From Chamaecrista fasciculata (Eukaryota > Streptophyta > Magnoliopsida > Fabales > Fabaceae), in the NCBI GenBank assembly GCA_003254925.1, contig QANZ01014325.1:22435-86434 (forward strand): a stretch of 64,000 nt of DNA, read 5' to 3'. The translations under genes and the position numbers were made by a program. Shown here in pieces: positions 48,266 through 59,900 of this stretch (position 1 is the first letter of the stretch; each line of letters opens with the position of its first letter). A model generated the notes under the pieces. The model made no database searches, was not told where the DNA came from, and saw only the letters and a program-made list of their open reading frames with translations.

Positions 48266-50177
48266 TTAAAACTGGATATTTTATGTTTATTATTAAGTTT
48301 TTTAATTTGTACGCCAAACGTCCCTAAATTATAAAATTAAAGGATGTAAATGTAAACCATATATATCTATATGCTTCTCAGTTCACCCAAAGTCAAGCAC
48401 AATGTCATTGAGTTAATTTAATTAAGTTTACAGTTCGTTGACTTATGAATAAGCATTGGCTAATTAGCAGTGAATCACCCATTAGATTATCAACACCGAG
48501 AATATCTATCACATCAATAGGTACTTAGCAAGTTTATCACAACCGTACCAAGCTTGGAAAATATCTCATCTAATTAGCATAAATAATTGAATCCCAACAC
48601 CAAGTCAACCTATTTAACAAAGAATATATTAATGACATTATTTAATTAATTTACTTTGGTGGTTTCCAACGCACTAAACAGAAGTAAACCCATAATCAGC
48701 TAATTGTTGTTAATCAATAATCGGTTAATCTAGTTACTAATAGAGACTGGGGTTTGGTGTAGTAAAGCCAAACTTATCATGAGTTGTTTTTGTCGTACAA
48801 GGCACCGAGTGTGAATTCATTTTTTTCACAATTTTTTCTCAAATTTTAATTTTTTGTGGCTGACCCAAAAAGAAATCAAACTTAAAATATATACGACATG
48901 ATGATAACAAGTCAAACCATACTTGATGTTGTTTTGTCTTTCTTGTTCTCTTTTTTCAGCCAATAATTCTATAATAGCTATTTTGATTAGTATATGTGTA
49001 CAAAAGTATATACACATACATGGTATGTAATGATTTCTCAGCTTTTAAGCTGTTGCCTATATTAATGAAAGCAATTTTTTTCCAAAGTTATTCCGTTTCT
49101 TGGGTTTATGTTTTCATTATATTAAAAACAGCATCCTCATTCGAAGAATTATTCAATAGGAAGGAAAAAAACCAAAGGTTTTAAAAAATTAGTTTTCAAT
49201 TATATCTTTCAAATTTATTTTTATTTACATCTTTAAGTTCTTCTAATGATGCAAAAATTAAAAATCTTCAAATTTTGAAAAAAAAACGTCATTTAATATA
49301 TACAAAGTTCCCAATCTCTTCTGTTGCTTTTTAACAAACGATGTTATTTGCATGAAATTAATCGTTCAAAAAAAAAAATCGTCACTTTTTAATTTTAAGA
49401 AGATTTTCGCACAATATTTCAAGTTTAGAGAGTTTCTGAATTTTAGCCCATTTATTTCTCTTCCTTCATCTTTCACTTACTCATGTGACTTTGTTTTGTC
49501 CTCTCTCTCTCTCTCACTACTTACTGAACACACTCACTACTTTGTGTCTTTACAATTACATGTGCTACCTTTCCTTTTTATAAATTTGTTCCTTTCCACA
49601 CTTCACGCTTACTTCAATATGACATCATTATATATGAGTTTTTGTTTTTGTTTTTCATCATCCTTTGTTGCATATGTAATAATATAATTATGGCATTGAG
49701 AAATCTAGCACTCGTGTTCAAATTGATTTGGGTTCCATGGGTGATTAGGCGCTTGTTTGGGACTGCTTTAGTTAATGTAAAAACCTATTTGATAAAATTA
49801 GAACTTGTCTTATTAGTTAACTAGCTATCTTTTTTACGGTTTTTTTTTTTTGAAAAAAGATTAATTATTCTTATTTGAGCTGAGAGATCCCATATAAGAA
49901 GAGTAAAATTCTCGTAATAATAATATATAATTCTCCAACAAGACTCGTTAGTGCAACTAATATTCTACCGATCAACTAGTATATATATATATGCATGCAA
50001 TGTGCTGGAACTATGACTTAATTAACATTTGACACACTTTTTTTTTTCTTTTTGGTCTTCTGTAATTGCGTTAGTGTTATAAAAACATTTAATGGACCAA
50101 ATAAGGATTAAATTTAGGTAAATTTCTTATACTTTTAGTATAAAGTTCATCAATAAATAAAAAATTAATATATTACA
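48266..50177. other. gene-free AT-rich spacer
   Basis: No gene is supported. The 111-codon frame at 49352-49687 is pyrimidine-rich low-complexity sequence without a domain. Confidence 0.45.
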
Positions 50178-50186
50178 AAAAAAATA

Positions 50187-50866
50187 GGCAAAAGATCCTT
50201 TCGTACCCTTAACGTTTGGGGTCAGTTTCAGTTATGTCTCTAACGTTTGTTTTGTGTCAATTATGCCCCCAATGTGAAACGTTAGTGTCAATTATACCCT
50301 AATTTCAATCTTTTTGGGGCCAAAGTCCTATTTTGGTCCCTCAAATTTGCTTAAAGTTCCGTTTTGGTCCCTTAAGTCTCCAACGAACTTTCCGGCGAGA
50401 TACACGGCGACCCCGACGACTATGAAAACTCCTAATTCAAGGTTTTTTGACTTCCTGAGTTCAATGACGACCTTCATTTTGCAAACAAATGATTGGAAAT
50501 ATGTTTTTCGGCAATTGTATAATTTTTCGGCGACTATGTAATTTTTCGGCGGCTTGCTAGTCATTTTTTCGCAAAATGGAGGTCGCCATTGAACTCAAGA
50601 GGTCAAAAAACCTTAGACTAGGAGTTTTCGTAGTTGTTGGGGCCGCTGTGTATCTCGCCAGAAAGTTCATAAGAGACTTGAGGGTCCAAAATGGAACTTT
50701 GAGCAAACTTGAGGGACCAGAATAGGACTTTGCCCCAAAAAAAAGTTAAAGTTAGGGTATAATTGACACCAATGTTTCACATTGGGGGCATAACTGACAC
50801 AAAACAAACGTTAGCGTATAACTGAAACTGACCCCAAACGTTAGGGGCACGAAAGAGTCTTTTGCT
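50187..50866. mobile_element. foldback element, 680 bp
   Basis: The element is palindromic almost throughout. The left end reads GGCAAAAGATCCTTTCGT and the right end, reversed, AGCAAAAGACTCTTTCGT. AACGTTTG blocks lie 31 bp apart near 50211 and 50242, and TCAATTAT blocks about 30 bp apart follow. The flanks AAAAAAATA (50178-50186) and AAAAAATTA (50867-50875) agree at 8 of 9 positions. The unpaired centre is about 50490-50560. No protein-coding cargo is evident. Confidence 0.82.
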
Positions 50867-51013
50867 AAAAAATTATATAACCAATCAAAGCAATTAATAA
50901 GAAAATGGAAAAGATATATAAATTTTTGCATATCCAATGATAAAAGAGGATATATAAATAATGCTAGCTTCTCATATGAGGAACATTGGCAATTAAAGAT
51001 ATTATAAAAATTA

Positions 51014-51594
51014 GGTCAAAGTGCGAATATGGTCCTCTAACTTTGCTCCAGGTCTCAAATTAGTCCTATATCTTTTTTTGTCTCAAATTTGGTCTTGTAT
51101 CTTTGCTCCAGGTCCCAAATCAATCTTATATCTTTTTTTGTCTCAGTTTTGGTCCCATATGTTTTGAAAACATCCCACCGTTAGTCCTCCGTCCATTTTA
51201 AATTACAGTTTAGTCTTGAAAACTTCAAGTCCCTTTCACTTTAGTTTGTGTTGTTTTTGCATGTGTATTCCATTTCATGAAGAATTCATGGATTAGGGAC
51301 CAAGATGTAAGGTTTGAGAATCTTCAGAGACGCTCTTTCACTTTCATTTTGATAGTCAAGAACTAAAGTGAAAGGGAATTTAAGTTTTCAGGACTAAACT
51401 GTAATTTAAAATGGACGAAGGACTAACAGTGGGAGGTTTTCAAAACATATGGCACCAAAGTTGAGACAAAAAAAAGATATAGGACTGATTTGGGACCTGG
51501 AGCAAAGATACAGAACCAAATTTGAGACAAAAAAAGATATACGACTAATTTGGGACCTGGAGCAAAGTTACAGGACCAAATTCGCATTTTGACC
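51014..51594. mobile_element. foldback element, 581 bp, perfect 9-bp TSD
   Basis: It begins GGTCAAAGTGCGAATATGG and ends CCAAATTCGCATTTTGACC. Perfect 9-bp duplications, TAAAAATTA, flank it at 51005-51013 and 51595-51603. The left arm has seven GGTCC/AGTCC-like blocks starting near 51031, 51062, 51091, 51122, 51151, 51183 and 51212, that is, spacings alternating between about 31 and 29 bp. The right arm mirrors this. The loop is about 51240-51370. Confidence 0.92.
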
Positions 51595-51603
51595 TAAAAA
51601 TTA

Positions 51604-53670
51604 TTTGAGTTTTTTTTTCCTATTAATAATAACTGTGGTCTTGGGTATTAAAAAAGTGATCTCGAGGTCTGGCTCTTAGAACTTATTTAAATAATTGGAA
51701 GGGGAGGAAGGGGTAGATATTGGAGGGAGAAGAGAGAGAAAATTCATATCTTTCTTCTCAGTCCATTGTTTAGTGAAATAACTCCTCCTTAAAATACTTA
51801 AATTTGAAATATTTGAAATTTGTGAAGAGAGGAGGAGAATGAAGAATTAATCATTATCTTCCCCTCCAATCTTCAACTTTTTAAATAAAGTGAAAATGTT
51901 TTAAATCTCTCCCCTCCCTTTTGTTTTCTTCCTTAATTTCCAATCCAAATATATTTTAAAAATATTGCGGATGCAATCAACGTTGGGGACCTTGCCACTC
52001 ATCACTATGTTGAGATTATTTTGGATATTAAAAGCATCCTACACATGGAGCCAACTTTTGTGTCACACATGTATGGAGGGAGGCTAATTCTTGTGCAGAT
52101 ATATATACTTGCTAAAATTGGGGCCAAGAATTGAATGATGTTCTTAAGTGTACTGTTTGGGAGGACCCTCCTTCCCAACTTAGGCTTTCCATTTTTGCTG
52201 AGTCTATTTGTACCTCCTTTGTGAGGCTAGCTTTAGTTGTTTTCTTAGTTCTCTTCTGTACAAAAAAATATCATGAATTGATTAGTCTATCATTATATAA
52301 ATATAAGTTGACTAACTAAAATAACCATGAATATGTCGATTTATGTCAAAGGATATTGATGAGCCTCAATAAAAATGCACTTGACAAATGTTTGTATATT
52401 AGTACTTAGTTATTAATTGAAAAATTCTCAAAGGTTCATCCAAGGATTAATTAAAAAACCTCAATTTATTTGATTAGAAGTATAAATTTCCATAAAATTA
52501 ACGATTATCCTTTTTTTTTCATTTCTTTTTGAATTATTCACCCTAAATTTGAAAAATTAGTCCCAAACCATAGTTCTGTTACATCATCGATCACATACCA
52601 CTGAATATAAACAAATTAAAATATATAAAACGATTTTCATTACTTTCATCTATTCAACTGGTGAAAAGTTAATTAAGTGGTTTTAATTTTGTTTAAGCAA
52701 TCAAATTATTTTAATATTTATATTTTCAGCATCATAGTTTTGTTATATTTTCATATCTTACCCAAAATGTCACAAGGCACGCCAATATGCATGTAATGTT
52801 TGAATTGATTTAATAGTTAAAGATTACATAAAGTTTTTATATTGATAAATGAGTAAGTTTGGGATCAATTTGAAATTTCCTGATACATTTGGTACTAATT
52901 AAAAATTTTGACTTAATTAGAATGAACATTGGCGATTTTTTTTTTTTTACATAAGAATGAATGTGGCTAAGATATTCAATTGGAATATTTTTGGTTGGGT
53001 GAGATGAACGTGGGCTAGCTAGAGAAAAGTGGGTGATTTTTTTTTTTAATTTTTTAATTCAATAAGTTTGACCAACCATAAAAGAATGAAGCCATATAAT
53101 ATAAATATAAATATATATATATATAATGCAAGATTTCTCTCAACTTCTTTATATAATTGCTTTTTAGTCTCAAACTAACTTTTTTTAAAATATAATTTTC
53201 TTTTTAATTGTCTGTAATAGTTATTTAAAAACAGAAAAAATACAATTAAAAAAATTAAAATATCAGCAATTTAAATGCCTTAAATTTAAAAATGACGCAA
53301 TACATTTATGATTTATTGTAAGAATATATATGCAATAAGATAAAAGTGGACTAGTGTGCTGTCCTTCATTGACCCTTGGCGTTGACGTCAACCACACTTT
53401 CAGTAGCTAATTGAAAGAAATGTGACAATTAATTAATGAATGGTCAGCAGCAATCATTACGAGGGAGGCTAAGCTTGCTCAATTAGGTCTATGCCAAAGA
53501 ACAAAGTCAAAAACTCTTCCAACTTTTCAAATTGTTATTTTCATCCTGTTTTCACATTATTGCTACTACTGTTTGGCTGATTCGGTGAGCGTCATAGAGT
53601 CAAATTGTGGTGGCTGCTTTGGAATTTTAATTTTCTTATATAAACTGAACATTAATTAGGGAAATATATG
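51604..53670. other. gene-free spacer
   Basis: No gene is supported. A 62-codon frame at 52131-52319 (LKCTVWEDPPSQL...) lies in less AT-rich sequence near 51960-52260; this patch may be a repeat relic, since its RT/RNase-H-like flavour is only suggestive. A palindrome, GTTGACGTCAAC, is at 53381-53392. Confidence 0.4.
53381..53392. promoter_or_regulatory. TGACGTCA palindrome (bZIP-type site)
   Basis: GTTGACGTCAAC is a perfect 12-bp palindrome containing the TGACGTCA core bound by TGA/bZIP factors and, at each edge, a TTGAC W-box core. It lies more than 3 kb upstream of the bHLH gene. Confidence 0.35.
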
Positions 53671-54020
53671 AATTGATATGGCCAAAATCTCACATTGGTC
53701 CTCTATATATGAGGTAGATTTCAAATTGGTCCTTTATACTTCATTTGTTTTAGGTTGGTCTAACATATTTCTATAAATTCTCAAATTGGTCCCAAATTTA
53801 CAGACACGATTTGATCTCATTGCTGACGATCTCAACTGAGCTGAGAAAAAGCTCTTAAAGAGTTAACACATAGTTTCGAATTCGTCGTATTCGAACTTGA
53901 AATGAGAGATATGACCAACTTCGCTAGTTTGACCATGAAACAAGTTACCCACTTTCAATACTTGATTTGACCTCATTTGTTGACGGCTCTAAAATACTCA
54001 TCAAAAGGAACTCGTAATTT

Positions 54021-54626
54021 CAAGATTATTAAGATCGAGATCTTAGATCGTATAAGATCGAGATCTTAATAAGGCCAACCTTGCCGGATCGTATAGAAGA
54101 TCGTATTTAGTTAGGATCGGACTAAGATCGCGATTTTCTAGTTAAGATCGTAGGATCGTACGATCCATACGATCCGAGTCAAAAAAAATTTTTTGTTTTG
54201 GCCCAAAACGCAGTGTTTTATAAATTTTTGTTTTTTGTTTTTAATTTTCTGGCCCAAAACACATAAGTGAGGCAAATTTAGGGTTTCCCTTTCACAAATC
54301 ACATTTATCTTTTCACTTTTCACAGTCTCTCATATTCTCCACTGTTCCCTTTCACATTTATCTATAGAATCAAAGTTATATTAGTTTTTATCTTTATTTG
54401 TAAGATGTTTAACACAACAAAGATGTAAATATACCATAAAAATATAAATTTTTAGACATCTTTAGAATAAATATAAATTGTTAAGATCTTACGATCCTAA
54501 TTGTTAAGATCTTACGATCTTAAATTTTTTGTGCAAAAAAAAAAAGTTAGGATCTTACGATCCTCGATTCAATCTATTTTTTTTTCCGCTCCGATCTTTA
54601 TTAAAATCTCGATATTAATAACCTTG
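54021..54626. mobile_element. non-autonomous hAT element, 606 bp
   Basis: The left end reads CAAGATTATTAAGATCGAGA and the right end, reversed, CAAGGTTATTAATATCGAGA. Perfect 8-bp duplications, CGTAATTT, lie at 54013-54020 and 54627-54634. Subterminal regions are packed with GATCGTA/TACGATC motifs in both orientations. No transposase sequence remains; the interior frames are random. It is inserted inside the foldback element. Confidence 0.92.
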
Positions 54627-54758
54627 CGTAATTTTTAATTTGTCGCATTCGAACTTAAAATGAGATATAAATGATTACATTCAGTATTTTTGGGATCAAT
54701 TTGAAAAATTAGAAAATGATGTAAGACTAACCCGAAATAAGAGAAACATAAGGGAAAT

Positions 54759-55019
54759 TGATACGAAATAGCCATATATATCCCTCCAAGGAAGACCCCT
54801 TAAGGAATAGCCCTCAAGTGAGATTACTCAAATGCCCCTCAATGTCCTATATAAACCCAAACCAGGTATGCCTTATCCGTGTTCTTTCTTTAGCCTCTCT
54901 TATACCATACTGACTTGAGCATCGGAGTCTCACCGTGGGAGGCCTCCCCCACGGTTAAACTAACCCTTGCAGGTACCGGGACATGGAGCTGGCCAGGGAG
55001 ATATACAATATCCATATCA
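54759..55019. mobile_element. solo LTR, 261 bp, with 5-bp TSD
   Basis: It begins TGATACGAAATAGCC and ends AATATCCATATCA, so has TG...CA ends with inverted termini. Perfect 5-bp duplications, GAAAT, lie at 54754-54758 and 55020-55024. Inside, TATATAAACCC near 54850 may be the promoter. CTGACTTGAGCATCGGAGTC and CAGGTACCGGGAC resemble the R/U5 part of gypsy or TRIM LTRs. No internal region is present. Confidence 0.85.
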
Positions 55020-55086
55020 GAAATGGATCAATTTGAAATCCACCTCATTCACAAGAGACCAATTTGATATTTTGGCCATTTGATAT

Positions 55087-56521
55087 TATTGTAAACATTT
55101 CATTAAATTTTAAAAAAATTCAATAAATAACTCATTAAATTTTTATAATAATATTTTAAATTATAGAATATTCAGATTATTTTTTTAAAAAATAATTAAA
55201 TATGCATATATGAAAATATAACGTGATACCAAGAAACTATTTTGCTGAATCTTAGAGTACTTTAGTAAATCATATTTGATATTTGTTAGATTTGATGACT
55301 TATTAGCATGTCATTTATAATTATGTCATAAGTGAAGTACAGAATTGAAAATTTTTCTATTTTTTTGAAAAATCTGGACAAAAATACTAAAGTTTTTCCC
55401 ATTTTCCCTTACCAGAATGGCAGATTGTTGAAATTGGTATGAAAAAGTATAGTTGAAAATGTGAGGATTAGGAAGGAATTAATTAAGAGGGTAGAGCAAA
55501 TGAGTAGGATTTAGGACGGCAGAAAATATAGAGAGAAATGAGTCACTTTCAGGGCTCTGACTCAAAGGATGAATGGAAGTGGGACCCACGTGTCCGAGCA
55601 TGCGTGAAACGCCGTGTGGATCCCACCAGTTGACTCATATGTAATATGTTTCAATATATTTTTAACCCTAAATTATTTTTATTTCTTTGGTTTCAATTTT
55701 AAAATACAATCAATTTAAAGTTACATGTCGTTTTAATTGAATTAGGTTTTCAAATTGGATTTTGAAAATGGTTACTCCTTTTATGATTAAATAAATAAAC
55801 AATATTTCTCTTTAACAAAATTTTTGAACATATATTTGTTGGCGGAATTGGTAAGGAATCGACTCATAATTTATAAGGTCATTGTGAGTTCGATCACCGC
55901 TGCAGATGTGAGAGTCTTGTTGGTAAGCGATTTGTAAATACCTATTTTAAAAAAATTAAAACACAGATTCTTAATGTATTGATAAAATAACTTACAACCA
56001 ATAATAATTTAATGTAATAGTTGACGAGTTGCATTTTAGGTGAAAAAATTTATTTTTGATCCCTAAAGTTGATATTGTTAGAAAAATTTACTGCTATCTC
56101 CTGAGTTTGAATAAAATTAGCCTTAGTCTAAACTATTATCTGGATATTGATATAAGAAACTTATAGTTTAAAAAGAAATTAGAATAAATTATAGACCATT
56201 TTCTTAAAGGTTTTTGAACCAAAAAAACTCTTAATATAAATATTTAATAATCCAAATTATAAGACCATTTTATATAATTTACCTAAAAATTATTGTTTCT
56301 TTCATTAAAAATTAATTAATAAGCCGTGAGTCAATGGTCACTACTCAAGTAACATTTTAGTGAAAAAAAGAAAAAAGAAAGAGGAAGTAAGGGAAAGTTG
56401 ATTTCAAAGTGAACTCTAACACTTGTACTGCTGCGTCTAATCACCTAGCTACTCGTGAATTGTCAAATTGTCAACCATATTCTCTCACTCTCTCTCCACT
56501 CTTGTCTAATATAATAGAGTA
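55087..56521. other. upstream region of the bHLH gene
   Basis: No gene is supported. It has a G-box (CCCACGTGTCC, core 55587-55592), a likely SINE at about 55845-55970, and pyrimidine-rich sequence at 56481-56503 just before the core promoter. Confidence 0.45.
55845..55970 (+). mobile_element. probable tRNA-derived SINE
   Basis: TTGGCGGAATTGGTAAGG resembles an A box and GTGAGTTCGATCACCGC a B box about 45 bp later, and an A-rich tail follows. Target duplications were not clear. Confidence 0.5.
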
Positions 56522-56533
56522 TATATATAAATA
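56522..56533 (+). promoter_or_regulatory. TATA box of the bHLH gene
   Basis: TATATATAAATAGCC is a strong plant TATA box, preceded by a CT-rich patch (56481-56503). It would place the transcription start near 56555 and give a leader of about 140 bp before the ATG. Confidence 0.65.
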
Positions 56534-56696
56534 GCCATAACCAGCTTCCGAATTCATTTAATTTCTAGCTCTCCATTATCATCCCTCATCACAATTCATT
56601 TCAGAGATTGATCCATATTGAAGATTGAAGAACAAGAAGTAACGAACCTCACACACTTAATTACAACAAGCGCAGCTAGCTAGCAAAGAAATATAT

Positions 56697-58616
56697 ATGA
56701 TTATGGCTGGTGATCATCATGAATTCCAAGCAAGTGGAAACTGGTGGGAATCATCAGGTGCATCAGCTACTACTAATAATAATAATATGAATTCTTCTTC
56801 TTCTGTGTTTTTCCATGACGACTCTTCCCACAAGCTTATTCCTTCTTCTTCCGATTCACTCATCATGGGTTTGGGCCTCTCTTCCCACCACTCCACCAAT
56901 TGGATCAATCCACAACCTAATAATTTCCTGTAAGCTAAGCCTCCATTAATTACTTTAATTTCTTCCTATATCCTCATCTCTCTTTCTTAATTTCTTCATT
57001 ATTATTTAGCAATTGATGTTCATGTATTGGGTAGGATTGAGTTCAATGACGCTTAATAGCCCTACAATTGTGATTCCATCTGTTGTAACAACTTTAATTA
57101 GATTCTTCAGAGTACTTTATATTAAAGTAAATAATTTTATAATTTTTTTTTGAAAAAACACAATATTTAGTTCGTATACTTGAAGTACTTCTATAGATCC
57201 AGACTAATTTGTCGCAACGGTGTAGGGCATATTGTTATGGTTGTTTTACAGGTACAATTAAGCCTACAATCGTCATACTCCATAAGTTTAAGGGTTTGTT
57301 TGACAATTAAAAAGAATTAAAAAAGAAAGGGAGATATAGATATTGAAGGGAAAAAGAAGGAAGGGGAAATGAAAGGTGGTTAATTTTCCATGTATTTTCC
57401 TCTTATACGGTAAACAATATTTCTTATAATATATATATCATGATCTGGGATATCTTAGACATAAAAAGTTAATCTCTGGTTATTCCGCTTAAGACATCAA
57501 CTAATTAATTGAAGATTTTGATTAATTAACACCAATTTTTCAGTGCAGAGAAGAGTTGTGATGATGAGTGCTTTTTTCGGCCGATGTTCCAAGAGAATAA
57601 TCTGAATTCAGGAAGCACCGCCAATAATTTTCAGTGGAGAGAGAAACTATTATTTTCGCCATCAGAATCATCATGGACTACTACTAGTACTACTACTACT
57701 ATTAGTGATCATCATCAGTTCAAACAAGGGAGTCACCAAACGACGCAGTTTAGTCCACACTATAATAATAATACTTCTTGTGATCATCATACCACAGTGA
57801 CTACTACAACAACAAGCCAAGGCTTATTATTATCTGAAGAAGTTTGTTTGTTTGAGAATAACAATATTAATAATGTTATTAGTGGCACCACCATGATGAC
57901 TAGTACTACTAGTAATTTTCCCTATTCATCATCATCATCATCCTCCAATAACTCCATTACTAATAATAATCATCATTTTACAAACAATGGCGCCACCATT
58001 TGGAATAATGCTTCACAACCTCCATTTTCTACTATCTTTCCTTCCTCCTTGCAGCCTGCTTTTTCCACACCAAATTTCAATATGCAATCCAAGGTATGTA
58101 TCTATACTATAACCCATGCATATATATGTAACTATTTCCATTCTTTTTTGTTTTCTTCTAATGGTAATTAGCTAGAGTTATAAGAAAAAAAATATATATG
58201 GTAAAATTCTTTGTATCTTTGTCATAGTGTTATTCTTATTATATTTTATTTATACCTGCTTTTCTGTGATTGGTAAATGCAAAACGTGATACTTTTATAT
58301 TTTCTCACTATCATAATTGTTGTTAAAAATCTTTTTGTTGTGTTTTTATTGATGAATCTTTATATCAATGATATAAAGAATCTTACTTAAGTTTAATGTA
58401 TTAATTTAAGGACTGTTGTTGATGTTTATGCTGAACAAAACTTTATGCTTAAATATATACTTTTTTTCCGGGGAAGAATGGGTTGATAATGAAGGAGAGA
58501 TTAATATATTATTTTATTCTTACTCAATGTGAATATATATATATACTCTCATTCGTGCCTTTGTGATTCATTGCTTTGGTTTATGGATTGGGGCACGGGT
58601 TCGAGCTAGTATCCAA

Positions 58617-58648
<32 letters not shown>

Positions 58649-59266
58649 ATATAATGCATGTTCTATATATGCATTATTATTGATTATTGATTTATTGTAA
58701 TGTTAGCTAGCATGACCTTGATGACATTCATTTAGGTTGAAGTATACAATATGTTCAAGGCAAGGATTGTAATCCAAGAGAGTGAGCTTTTAATTGCTCT
58801 CTTCTTTCTCTTGAACAAAATGAAATCATCAGAAAATATATAGACCATATATAATTGGAATTTCGAAATATATATATATAGGACTACAAATAATTTTTTT
58901 TTAAAAAAAAAAGCTGAGGAGTTTTTGTTATATGTTTGGCAGAATATATCAGGAAGTAGGGAGTCGAAGAAAAGTGGTGGGAGTGAGGTAGCACCAAAAA
59001 GGCCCAGAAACGAAACTTCATCACCTTTGCCAGCTTTTAAGGTATAATAATAATAATTAGTGCATCGAAACTTTTGACAAGAAGCCAAAGCTTTAATAGA
59101 ACTTTCTACCTTTATCTTTTAATTATTTATTTATTTATTTTGGTTTTGTTTAAACCATGAAAATGTGTATGAATTAATTAAGCTGTATTTTGATTTTCAG
59201 GTACGAAAAGAGAAGATGGGGGACAGAATTACTGCACTCCAACAATTGGTTTCGCCTTTCGGGAAG
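56697..59266 (+). CDS. bHLH transcription factor (bHLH112/bHLH123-like), 5' part, four exons visible
   Basis: A nuclear regulator of the atypical plant bHLH subgroup. Visible exons are 56697-56929, 57544-58093, 58943-59041 and 59201-59266, with GT-AG junctions and phases 2, 0 and 0, giving 316 residues. Two starts are possible, ATG at 56697 or 56703. The N-terminus (HEFQASGNWWESS) has the GNWW motif of this subgroup; the middle is rich in Ser, Thr, Asn and His (CAT/AAT repeats). Exons 3-4 encode KRPRNETSSPLPAFKVRKEK then MGDRITALQQLVSPFGK, the basic region and first helix. The usual His-Glu-Arg contacts to an E-box are absent from the basic region, as known for this subgroup. The loop, second helix and C-terminus lie past the window, beyond an intron that holds a copia element. 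Regulation: TATA box and upstream G-box only. Confidence 0.92.
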
Positions 59267-59406
59267 GTATAATAACTAATAATAACAGACTCTAAAAAAT
59301 AATCATAAATTAATTAATTCATTGAGTCCCTCCATGAATTTATATTATTATACATATATATGAAAGGGCATATAATAATAATGACATTATTATTTATTGC
59401 TGTTTA
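59267..59406 (+). other. start of the bHLH intron containing the copia insertion
   Basis: The donor GTATAATAAC follows the exon ending SPFGK. The intron is broken after about 140 bp by the retrotransposon. The five bases before the LTR, GTTTA (59402-59406), would be the target duplication; its partner lies outside the window. Confidence 0.7.
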
Positions 59407-59822
59407 TGTTAGGATTCAGAGTATCTCCCAACAAACATTCACAGATCTAAACAAGTATGATAATGCGGAATAAAGAGAATAATAGAGGAACACAAGACAA
59501 TTTACCCTGGTTCGGTCAGTGTGACCTACATCCAGCCAAGAACAAAGGATTTCACTATATGGAATGTGGGAATACAATAACCTGATGAACTAGTCTCCCT
59601 CTCAAGTCCTGCTTCTACCATTAGCTACTAGTCTATTTATAGGCATCTCAAACCCTAGATACACAAGGATTACTTAACCTAAGCCCAATAGGCCCAAGTC
59701 CCTAATTCCTTAGTCACCAAGGATTCTATCCCAAAATATATGGTAACTAATTAAAATACAAGTCACTCAAAAGATTACATAAGATATCCCAAATCTTAAA
59801 TAACTAAGACTAAATCTTTACA
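59407..59822 (-). repeat. 3' LTR of the copia element (416 bp)
   Basis: On the element strand it starts TGTAAAGATTTAG and ends GAATCCTAACA. A TATAAATA box is at 59634-59641 (read on minus) and is followed by the U5-side sequence. The LTR promoter points against the bHLH transcript. Confidence 0.9.
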
Positions 59823-59834
59823 AATCTTCCCCTT
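59823..59834 (-). other. polypurine tract
   Basis: On the element strand AAGGGGAAGATT directly precedes the LTR; it would prime plus-strand DNA synthesis. Confidence 0.85.
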
Positions 59835-59900
59835 GACTTGAATTCCCTTCTTCAATATGGCTGCCTCCTTGCCTTGCCGCTCGCCCCCGAGCATCTGGTA

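Larger units (their letters stand above)
53680..55077. mobile_element. foldback element carrying two nested insertions
   Basis: The ends GGCCAAAATCTCACATTGG and, reversed, GGCCAAAATATCAAATTGG are inverted repeats that continue through GATTTCAAATTG. The flanks AATTGATAT (53671-53679) and ATTTGATAT (55078-55086) match at 8 of 9 positions. GGTCC blocks in the left arm lie near 53697, 53728, 53757 and 53788, with spacings of 31, 29 and 31. Removing the nested hAT element and solo LTR with one copy of each duplication leaves about 518 bp, the size of the other foldback elements. Confidence 0.85.
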
